A DNA stretch of 22,520 bases. Source: Sphacelaria rigidula. Taxonomy: Eukaryota; Phaeophyceae; Sphacelariales. The notes under the pieces are model-generated. The model was not told the origin of the DNA and did not search any database. It saw only the letters and a list, made by a program, of their open reading frames with translations. Below are positions 1-9,183 of this stretch, in pieces. The position numbers and the translations under genes are program-made. Location: the NCBI GenBank assembly GCA_964200075.2, contig CAXNAA020000329.1:1-22520 (forward strand), given 5' to 3'. Position 1 is the first letter of the stretch, and each line of letters begins with the position of its first letter.

Positions 1-1487
1 AGTTGTCAACAGCTATCAGTAGGTGAAGAAATGGAACCATATTTCGAAGATTTGGTGTGGATGCGAAGATTTTAATTCTCCGGGTTTTTCATACCCAATA
101 CAAGATCCATCCCCAATTTGTAAGATCCCGTGTTAAGGATAGCGAGGTAATCAGCCCTGACGTGAGATGAATACGAAAGCAGATTTTGGCCATCCAGGCC
201 ACCGTGGCAAAATGTGCAGCAAGCAAGCGCGCAACGGTTCAGCCTCGTACTCTCAAGCTGGCCTAAAAACCAACCGGAGAGCACGAGGGTCCTCTCAACC
301 GTGAGGGCACGTACCGCAGCGGTAGGAGGTCCCATTCTATCCCGATAATAACAGGGGGGCTAGCGCACTGGGGAATATACCGCAGCATTTGGACTCCAGT
401 GATCCAATCACAAACATCCTTCTACATGAAATCAACCTACAGAATCCATTTTCTGTCGTCTCCGCCAGGGACACAAACACCGACCCACAAAAACTGACCT
501 GATGACCGTTTCCGCCGCTTCTTCCAGAATTTCCACCAACGTTTTCTTTACCGTCTTTGCCAAGTTCTAGACTCCTGTGGCTACAACGCCGCCTCCAGCT
601 CGCTCGTCACCGAGCCTCCAGCAGGACAACCCGCTCTCTTCTCCCTCTGGAAAAGTCCATCCGGCCTCCGTCGATATGAGATATAGTGTTGTCCTTCCAA
701 CCCGCACCCGTCGTTGCGTCGTATCAGCCCCAGTTCTCCGTTACAGCTGCTGCGCGTACTGCGCAACATCTTCACCCGAATCAGTACCCACGCCTCCAGC
801 GCCGGACATTCTCGCCGTGCCTCCACTGGTATCATGGATGGATTACCGCCCAGGACTCCTGATCCGTGGTGATCGTACATCCCTCAACGCACGTGAGGAC
901 GTGCTACACAGGCTGCACTGGTAAGCCACCAGTTGCTCCTTTGCGGTATTCGGGCTATGATTGACGCGCTTCCTCAACCTCGGTCTGCTGTACACCCAGT
1001 AGCGGAACATTCAACGGACGCTAGCGTGTTGAGATATTCCGTTTTCTAGTATTGCGCAGACCGCAGGTTATGGGCGATAAGTCATTGTCGGCTCGGGCAC
1101 GGAAAGCATGGCTCGGAAGACGAGTCCAGCCGCAAGCAGCTCAGATGTAGAAAAAGCGTGAAGATTGTAAGGAGTTGATTAGATGCGTGGCTACTGATCC
1201 AGTTAACCATGCAATATCTCTTGCTCTACACTTTCTACAGAACATTCCCAAGATCCGCCCACGAAAAGGACCAAATACAACAGTGACTAGACTGTTGTGC
1301 TACTGTAACATTTTGACTCCATTTATCCAATCTCGAACATGGCTTTCGGGTGCGCAATGTTTCCGAATCCAACACAGGGACTTGCATGATCGCTGCAAAA
1401 CGACCGTGTAGGTTTCTGACAATTACAAGAGAACGATCGGAGAACGCAGGGTCGTGCGAAAATGAAAGAAGTGAAGGAAAAAGATAG
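1..1487. other. No supportable gene
   Basis: Contains a pyrimidine/C-rich plus-strand tract (about 480-680) with overlapping Pro/Ser-rich open frames on one strand and Arg/Gly-rich on the other, and a minus-strand frame at 72-335 with a Cys-rich centre (RCALACCTFCHGG). None has flanking splice or neighbour support. Confidence 0.6.
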
Positions 1488-1844
1488 TTATGCTTCCCAT
1501 CGTTTAGAACGCTCCTCGCTAGCCTTCTTAGCGACCCCGATCCTGGACTTCTGAACCATTCCCCTCCTGCGCTGTTCATACATGTGTGTGAGCAGCGACC
1601 TTCTTCCCTTCCGCTTTGTTTCTTCCTTAAGAAAGCTCTCGCTATCTTGAGAAACTATGCGTTCTGCGTTCTGCGTATCGTCAACAGCGCCCAGCCTTTC
1701 GATTGAACCGCCCGCTACACCACTGCACCTGATCCAGTCCTGCATCTGGCGAAGCAGGCGCCGGGCAGTCTCTCCGACATTCACCCCCTGCTCTGGAGCT
1801 CTGTTTTCAAGTTCATATGCGGTACCCTGATTATCGGACACCAT
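1488..1844 (-). CDS. Uncertain minus-strand ORF, 118 aa, hydrophilic, unrecognised
   Basis: Open frame starting MVSDNQGTAYELENRAPEQG, with a basic/acidic C-terminal third (KRKGRR, EERSKRWEA). First codon positions are strongly purine, as in real coding sequence, and charge is far higher than in neighbouring frames. The frame continues about 10 codons upstream of the ATG to a TAA; AG dinucleotides there would allow it to be a last exon rather than a complete gene. Read through, the beginning is IPAVRMVSDNQG, which loosely recalls the Val-Arg-x-Val-Ser-Asp motif near the C-terminus of nucleoside phosphorylase/nucleosidase proteins. I see no other part of that fold, so no function is assigned. 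ORFs this long also arise by chance in 22 kb. Confidence 0.25.
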   Translation of the reverse strand: MVSDNQGTAYELENRAPEQGVNVGETARRLLRQMQDWIRCSGVAGGSIERLGAVDDTQNAERIVSQDSESFLKEETKRKGRRSLLTHMYEQRRRGMVQKSRIGVAKKASEERSKRWEA

Positions 1845-2375
1845 ACGGACCGCGGGGATCCAGGAAAGGCTTTAGTAATCAGCGGGGGAGCGGCTAGCCC
1901 CACGGATCCATCACGCGGCTTCCTTCGCAATTTGTAGTTTTCTTCTGAAAGATGAGCTTAAACCCTGCAGCATTCGTCAGGACTGCACCTGGAGATCGCA
2001 TGGCAGTGTGGGTGGGCAAAAAGATATAACATAATTTAGACGCAGTATGACACGCAGTTCATATTTGTTAGGGTGTGATGCCAGTTGGAAGTAGAACGCG
2101 CATGCTATCAGTACTGTGATGTCAGCACAGTCGATGGGATAGCCCAAGCTCTCTTTGAAGCCTTGCACCTGAAGGTTGGCCTTGAAGATGTAAAAATGAC
2201 AGCTGCTGGTAACGTGATAGCGGCTGCGATGTGTTGACCGAGCAATGCTACGGCCGGGCCCTACCTGCCAACTTTCAGTGCGAAGAAAAGACCGTGCAGC
2301 ATGCTGGGGCTCCAGCCTTCATCGAAATGTACCCGGGAATCCCCTGGGCGTCAGACGGAGCGAAGAAAGAAAGAA

Positions 2376-2388
2376 GGGGGGGGGGGGG
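2376..2388 (+). repeat. 13-base G homopolymer
   Basis: An uninterrupted G run preceded by GAAA-type purine repeats (2359-2375). It could form a four-stranded G structure and is a likely site of length error in assembly. Confidence 0.95.
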
Positions 2389-2897
2389 TACCACTTGGAT
2401 GTCGTGTCGACCACCGCGAGTTGTAGTCATGGATATATCGCACACTGGCCGGACAGCATCATCGTAGATACTGGTATAGTACAATGTACATGTTGTGTCG
2501 GATCGATGGCGGGGATGCTGTACAAGATGTCGTACCTTTCCAGGTAGAAGTGTTCCACGACTTTCAAGAGACGGTGTTGGTCCTTGGCGGAGGTAATCAT
2601 CCATCGGGAGTTCGTCCGTAAACTTCGGATCGCCTTCAGCAAGCAGGCCGAGTTAACATGTTGTGGATAGTTGACGCGTCGCCTGGGATCGCGATGCCAA
2701 AGGCACGTTCTGAGCGATGGGGTTCGCTTTGAAATTGTTTGCCGGCCTTTTCACTCTCCGCCGAGAAATGTGGAAAACCGATGGTCTCTCAAGGAATTAT
2801 TTTGGCCCAACTTCGACATCCTACATCCTCTCTTTGCTTGATTGGGTAGTTGAATGATTGATCGCCGTATCGTAACTGGCCTGCCACGGATCCAGCT

Positions 2898-3065
2898 GTG
2901 GCCACAAGGCACAAGGAATACGAAAGAACACGAGACACTTTCCTAAGAAAACTCGGCAATGGAAGAGATGAAAAAGAAAGGGGAGAAGAAACAGAACAGA
3001 CTGAAAAAAGAGAAAGTAAAGTAGAGAAGAAGAAAGTAAAGAACAAATATGAAAAAAGAAGAACG
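2898..3065 (+). repeat. Purine-rich (GAAA/GAGA) low-complexity tract
   Basis: About 165 bases dominated by A and G, with words such as gaaaaagaaaggggagaaga and aagtagagaagaagaaagta. It is open in one frame (60 codons, Lys/Glu/Arg-rich), but the composition alone explains that. No gene call. Confidence 0.75.
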
Positions 3066-3220
3066 CCCAGCATTGGATGAGACAGGGGCACCAGTAACCG
3101 TGCAACCCCCCTGTAATGCGTGAGAGGACCGCGTGCTTAGAGGACCGCGCCGTAGTCCAAAACACCCCAGGATCGACGTTTTTCGAAACCAATCGGGCCA
3201 GTCCCCTCAGGAACCACGCC

Positions 3221-3263
3221 CCTGACCCTAACCCCAACACTAACACCAACCCTAACCCCGACC
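3221..3263 (+). repeat. Degenerate interstitial telomere-like patch
   Basis: Two exact CCCTAA words (3226-3231, 3250-3255) lie among CCCCAA, CACTAA, CACCAA variants, as in a decayed TTAGGG-type array read on the C-rich strand. Short, so coincidence in a C/A-rich tract is possible. Confidence 0.45.
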
Positions 3264-6200
3264 ATAGGGATGTTCAAATTCAGATGCGGTCCTCTCAGCA
3301 CTTCATCCCCTAGTCAGGCGCGAATATAACCACTCGCTTGATCATGTCCATTTGGGATTCCACGTGGGCTATTGGTGCTATGATGTCGTCAGCAGTGGCG
3401 ACTCTTCTATGGTCAACGCAGCAACCTTGTGCTTGTGGCTTGGATTGGACTAGCGTAGGCCTTCGCATCGCCACACCTCCTTGCACTCCTCCGCCTCTTT
3501 CTCTATCCTTAGCTGTCACTTGCTCACGCACGTTTTCGACGACAATGGTCGATATACCACAACAATACCTCAAGCGCCCAGTGTCGTCATGATCACCCCC
3601 AAGAACAACAGAATCACGACTACGGCACAGTGCAATCGTGGTATGCTAAGCATCAGGGTTCTGCGCGCGCCAAACTGTGCGAACAAGCAGCACTGCTGGT
3701 ATTGTGGGGTGCACATTTCCGAATTAGAAAAACGAAACTTGAATGGCCTCGCAAAAGGAGTCTTGAAACTTGCGAAAGAACAGCAACCGAAAATGTCGTG
3801 GGAACGGTACAAACACGAAATAAATCGGGAAGAAGCACATTTTCCCCATCGTTCAGAATGTCTGTAAGTGCGATAGAACGGGCAGTCAAAACGAAGCAAT
3901 AGCGGGATGGCAGCACGAAACACTCATCGCTGGTCGTGGGTGGGGATGACAAGCGTCCCGTTGCGAGGACGAGCGCCGGAACGTATACGACGCGAGACCG
4001 CTCTTGAAGTAACCGACTCTCGTGTACGCGTTGAGACTGGGGATGTCATTTTAAAGACACTCGTACAGATTCCAGGATTTTCGCACGGTGGCAACGGTGT
4101 CCTGGATCTAGGATAAATGTATCCACACCGCCACCGGGCGGGTCCTTGAACGGGCCACACAACCGCTTATACACATGAAAGTTTCCGGTTGCGAGATCTA
4201 TTTTCAGTCAATCACTTGTGCCAGAAACGGTAGGTCATTTTCAAGGCACGTCGCTCAGTTGTCGTCTTGTTAAAGTATTGATCTACATACCTGGTATATT
4301 TATACTTAGTACATCTCAGATTAAGGCGCAACAAGCATGCTACCGCCAGGTCGCTGAAATATGTCTGCTTGACTGCTAGCGACCGGCCGGTTATACCATT
4401 CGGAAAACCAAAAATTACTTGGACCGACAGTGGTGACGCACACAACGATGCATTGAAGCCGTCAACGGCAGGCATATAATACTTCCATCAATCTGGGCAA
4501 TATAAGTAGTCGTCGTCTTGCGAACTTGTTACTCGACACCACCTTCACCTTCGCCATACCCTCGTCCTCCAGTTCTCCATCCTTTCCCTCGTCGGCGTGC
4601 TTCCGCTCGTTTACCACCGTTCCCCCCTCTCGGGCACCTCTGCTGCCTCGCCCCGGCAGTCGTCAAGTCTGCTACATTCTCAATCCAAGGTTGCATCACG
4701 CCAGAACAGGCTCGCTAGCCCGAACTTGCTCGCGGAAGTCTACCCTCACCATACCCGACAAAGTTCCATGCCTTGTCGTGGGAGCTTGCCATTCGGAAAC
4801 TCGTCTTGAAGCAGGCAACAAAGGTCGTCCTGCGTCTTCCCCAATGTGGTGAGAACTGTTGCTGCGGAACGATCAGCACACCGCAGCACAAGATCAGAGC
4901 GTCATGCACTCGTCTTGGTACCGTGTGCACTACAGTATATACAGACGGTGCTGCGGTACTCTACCCTCACTACTGTTCTCTGTACTGATGCAGACCAGAA
5001 CTGCTGGCTCACTGAGTACATGGTCTCAGCTCAACACTGGGGTCTAAAGTACAACGCTGTATGATGCAGTGCGTGTGGCCCTCGATCGCCATGGGGTTTT
5101 CAAATCACGGGGATAGTGGGACGAGTCACTTCAGTCGTGAGTACCATCACGTACGTCTACTTTTGAAGCAACAGCTGTGCTGTAACATGGAACCGACGCA
5201 CCTGTATCGGTGACACTAGCGTATCGACGATATCTACCTCGAAGCATAAATACTAGGGTTGTAAACTTGTGGCCAATCGAGATCATGACGGCACAGAAAA
5301 AACCGTGTCTGTACGCTTGAAACTCGGCGTTGGTGAAAAGCTCGGGCAAGTGGCTTCATCAGGACCAGGCATGTGGCTGAACGCACGTTTGCGTTTGCGT
5401 ATCGATTTCGTACGCTCATCGCAACAATCTGTTTTCTTTAGTCTATGGACGAAGTATACAACCTACTGTGCTCACATCTGCAGTCTCGGCGGCAGAGTAT
5501 ACCACCTCTTTTGATCCATTTACACCCCATCATTTCCCGATTTTGGACGTTTTCACGTCGAGCACTAGCAATTACATGCTAACAAAATGTTGGATGGGGC
5601 GTGCGTAGGTGAACATCGCGGACATGTCCAAAATCAATGATGGTTTCGCGATTTTAACATTTTCTGGCCCATTTTTCGCGATTTTTGTGTTCTCGGGTCT
5701 CTCATGCTTTCCTGGGAACGAAAATGGCCGTTTTCGGACCGACCTACTTTTTCTCGGCCGTGCGGCTGCATGGTTGCACCCACGTTGTCGAAAGAATGTT
5801 GGTTTTAGCTAAAAAAAACGCCGACGGATGCAATAAAAAAATCGAAAATCAAATATCACACCGTTGAGGGCTCGTACAACCATAATAAGTGCCCAAACTT
5901 ATGAGACAGAGGAAGTATATTTCCGTTGCGAACACAATGGCAAAAAAACTTCTCGACTGCATGCACAAGCGCCACCTCTACTGCACCACCATCCGGTAGA
6001 CCTGCTATTTTGGCCGTTGCTGCCCGGTACGGTGCTCACAGGAAGCAACGCACGCTGTCTGATCAAGAAGCTCGTAGCCGAAGGGCATACAATAACAACT
6101 GTCATAGCGTAGTGCTTGATATTTGATAGTTACTTGAGTGGGCTTGTTGACCACGCTGACTGATATTGATGCGCCTGCTCTTCCGTTGTGTACACCAAGT

Positions 6201-7009
6201 AAACGCGACATAAAAGTGTCACCCATCTTTCATAACCACAAACGGTCGATGTTTCTCGTTTTGTTGTTGGAACAGCGGACTACGCGCCAACATTGAAGCC
6301 AGCAAACTATCCCGGGTGTGCTGAACGAAGTCGTCATTTATGATGCATTGAATCTCGGGAACTACTGTACAATTGCAGAACAACTTTGTGGTTAGTGTCC
6401 ACATGAAGCTCTGAGGAACCTTGGAGCTTGATTTTTGTTGCCATGGAACATTGTGGAGTCGAGGGCATAATACTCCTTGAAAATAGTGTGAAATGGAAGC
6501 TTTTAAAAATAAATTTGGAGGAAGCTGACCACGTGTCATAGCAGTGGGTCTGCAGCTTTCGATGCCACACGTAACTATCACCAATAACGAAGATAACGCG
6601 GTTGTGAATAATGGAATTGAAACCGATAACTTACCTGATTAATCCGTACTACGTGTATACTGATGTAATTGCGTGGCGACTTTTGCTGTGCTATCCATAT
6701 ACAGTATACCAATTACTTGCTACAACACATACATACTTCCACGCTGTGTGCGCAAGTCCTTTTCAACGGGATAAATCAGATACTTGGTGTGATGCACAGT
6801 TTTATATTTTTGTGGTTGTTGCTGCCGCTTATCGTTATGAATTCGGCTGCAATAAAGGATGCCGACAACACCGTGATGGCCCACTTCGTGATTTGAGTGC
6901 AGTCAGACAGAAAGGGGCATGCCGGTAACTTTGGATGCCTGTGACGACCAACTTAGCCTCCCCTTAGCCATATTTTCGAAAGTCGTTAGGGTAGAGCAGG
7001 ACTCTGCAG

Positions 7010-7033
7010 GCACTCTGAGATCCCTCAGAGTGC
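7010..7033. repeat. Perfect 10-bp inverted repeat with 4-nt loop
   Basis: GCACTCTGAG, loop ATCC, CTCAGAGTGC. The stem is perfectly complementary. A looser version of its core, CACTCT...AGAGTG, recurs at 7201-7221. Confidence 0.9.
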
Positions 7034-7046
7034 GTAGCAATTATAA

Positions 7047-7280
7047 CTCCAGAGTATTCGAAGTATCTACCCTCCAGAATATTCGTTGTCGTACTCGTTG
7101 TGCTCAGTGAAATACGCAGTACTACGTGTACCTTGAGAACTCACTCATTGACAACTGGAAATCCCGGAGGATCCGGAGTATGGATTGACGAAATACTGAA
7201 CACTCTCGAGTACCTAGAGTGCTCGAAATCGGAACTACTCGGTGTCATACTCGGCGTGCTTAGTGAAATAATCCGTACCC
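7047..7280 (+). repeat. Nested degenerate direct repeats rich in AGAGTA/TACTC
   Basis: ctccagagtattcg (7047-7060) recurs as ctccagaatattcg (7072-7085). The stretch from 7081 (attcgttgtcgtactcgttg, then tgctcagtgaaata) recurs at 7237-7270, 156 bases on, with several substitutions. Together with the hairpin and 44-bp tandem this makes a compact repeat cluster of unknown origin. Confidence 0.7.
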
Positions 7281-7297
7281 GGAGTAGCCGGGGACCC

Positions 7298-7385
7298 CCG
7301 ACATGTAGCTGTTATCCCAGAGTGTCTAGAGTACCGACTCTCCGACATGTAGTTGTTATCCCAGAGTATCTGGAGTACCGACTGC
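7298..7385 (+). repeat. 44-bp tandem duplication
   Basis: The unit beginning ccgacatgtagctgttatcc occupies 7298-7341 and repeats at 7342-7385 with about four substitutions near-identical throughout. A local duplication inside a repeat-rich patch. Confidence 0.9.
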
Positions 7386-7389
7386 CAAA

Positions 7390-9076
7390 ATACTGTGTTT
7401 TTCAGATAACCCTGAGTTTCCCGGCTATCGACATCCCAACTTACTCGTACTCGTACTCTTTACTCCATCTTAACGACCTTTGCATCTCTTGGTGTACCCC
7501 CTTCTGACTGAAACTTCAGGGATTGCACCCCATTTTTCTACGGCTCTTGTTCATTTCTGCGACAACGTATTCATAGGATAAACGACGAGCTGTACTTCAG
7601 CGACGGGTAGACCCTAATTCAGGTTGACTAACCCAGGGCATCGTGTTTAACAAGAGAGTTCCCCGTGGAGTGGCTCAAACAGAAGCTCTGGCTCGCCGCT
7701 CCAAGTTGATTCTTCTACTGACTCGATCCATCATTTTGCGGCATTGCCAGGTCACTCTCTCCGATGTTCCTTGTTAGGAGGTCAATTAGTGGCAATAATG
7801 CTGTTGTTTTGAACTGCTGAATGTGCACACCGTAGCTTTTATCCACCACTACACCACGAAATGAAAATACTCATAGTGTCTGCGCGGTCCTATAGCCAAG
7901 AGGTTTGGATTGTGCCGTCAACTGATGAAATCGGCCAAGCATTTCAAAAGATCACCATTTGCATTTCATCCTTCAAAGGGAGTTCGTCCCTCATCTCAAG
8001 AGTACCTTGTTCGGTGCGATAAGCTTCAGCTTTGTGTGCTGGGGGAAATCTTAACCATCTATCACACAACTCGAAGTAAAACCGAGGCCTTTTGTTATTT
8101 TTCGCGGTTCCGCAGGTTGGGTTCAGCTGAAAGATGATGACTCCGGTCATCCCTACTATTGCGATCAGGTAATGTCAATACCATGAGGTAATCGCAAGAT
8201 TGGAATACTCGCGGATGACAACCAGGCACACTTATACCAGCAAGCACAGGCATCAACGCGCTACCGTGCAAATGACCAGTTAGTTGTAATTTGCACGTTT
8301 TGACGTCAACCCAGGCGCTCTTGTCACGCTGCGCGCCGCTGCTTCGAACGTGTACAATCATGCCATGCGCTGTACGCACTCGGTAAAGTATACTCGAGTC
8401 ACTATTGCGGCTGACCCCTACCGTAAGACCGTCATCCAGCATAGAAACCATCTCCAAAACTACTTAGAAGCACAAGTTGCGTGTTGTGCGACGCTCATGA
8501 AATTTCGGTGCCCAGCGCGCGTTGCGTTCTGTGGAATGATAGCGAACAGTTTCCAGGATCAAACAGTTGAACAGGCTTGTACCCTTTGGAATGACAGGAA
8601 AGTGGAGCTAGCTGTTGGGAGCATCCAAGGGATAGTTTCTATAAAGGCATATATCAGCAAAAGAAGGTCAGTGTCATCAGCCGGGCTACCGGTCACCCAG
8701 GAATGGATGGTAGACTTTTGCTGTGTCGGTTGGTGGTCGCTGAAAGTGGCTCCTTCCTCTCAGTCAATTCAATGGGCGAAGAACAATCAAGTTGATTTTA
8801 GATGGTGGTTTCGGATGGTGGGTCCAACCCTGCTAATCGGCCTACACACGGAGTTTTACTAGCAACGGCACGATATATCACCTGTCACGCTGTTTTGCCG
8901 GTGCTTTGTGGTGTCGAACAGGCAGAAAGCCATCTCGGGTTGGTCCATGTGGTACCTCCCATACCTCCAGAGCCTTCATTTCCCGCTCCAGTTGTTCCAG
9001 CCCCAAAGTACGACGCCAGGGGTGATGACGTAGGCACAAGGTATATTGCTGTACAACACCGTAAACTCTGTAGGTT
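7390..9076. other. Region upstream of the coiled-coil gene; no gene seen
   Basis: Holds the longest open frame of the window (8350-8862, 170 codons), whose amino-acid composition is Cys/Trp/Arg-rich and unremarkable, with no recognised motif. The promoter of the coiled-coil gene should lie near 9000, but no TATA-like or initiator element is clear enough to call. Confidence 0.6.
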
Positions 9077-9183
9077 ATGGGCAGCCGCACGACTTATCGT
9101 GGACAAAATGGGGAGATAGGCAAACTGGTCGGTGCAGTCAGCAACGCCGGGATGAAACCCCCCGGGCATGCGCAAGGAAACGG
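9077..9183 (+). CDS. Coiled-coil gene exon 1 (start codon, residues 1-36)
   Basis: ATG at 9077 follows an in-frame TAG (9071-9073). The exon encodes a Gly-rich N-terminus beginning MGSRTTYRGQNGEIGK and ends in phase 2 at AACGG|gtaaca. The open frame hits TAA at once if the intron is not removed. The preceding bases ctctgtag also look like a splice acceptor, so an upstream exon (5' UTR or coding) cannot be excluded. Confidence 0.6.

Larger units (their letters stand above)
1845..6999. other. Long intergenic-looking stretch without a supportable gene
   Basis: Apart from the G run, purine tract and telomere-like patch listed separately, I see only chance-level ORFs. Points of note: several mutually overlapping open frames at 2230-2650 on both strands; a 69-codon plus-strand frame at 3907-4116 of moderately coding-like composition; a pyrimidine-rich patch at about 4530-4760; and AT-rich, T-run sequence at 5520-5870. 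A decayed transposon could underlie parts of this, but no transposase, reverse transcriptase or terminal repeat is recognisable. Confidence 0.6.

Noticed and set aside
1488-1865. Assignment as a nucleoside phosphorylase/nucleosidase C-terminus from the VRMVSD motif
   Set aside because: Only one short motif matches; the acidic catalytic segment expected just before it and the N-terminal glycine motifs were not found.
2898-3080. 60-codon Lys/Glu/Arg-rich ORF
   Set aside because: Product of a low-complexity purine tract; no splice or start support.
7100-7507. 135-codon open frame
   Set aside because: It runs through the repeat cluster, and its Tyr/Ser/Leu repeats simply reflect the tandem DNA units.
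8350-8862. Longest open frame in the window (plus strand, 170 codons)
   Set aside because: A frame of this length is expected about once by chance in 45 kb of two-strand sequence. Composition is not coding-like and no motif or splice context supports it.
8930-9010. Minus-strand coiled-coil-like segment (LEQLEREMKALE) and, on plus, a Pro-rich segment with PKYDARGDD
   Set aside because: No partner exon in phase was found on the minus strand. Joining the plus-strand segment to exon 1 would need an intron of about 33 bases, too short.
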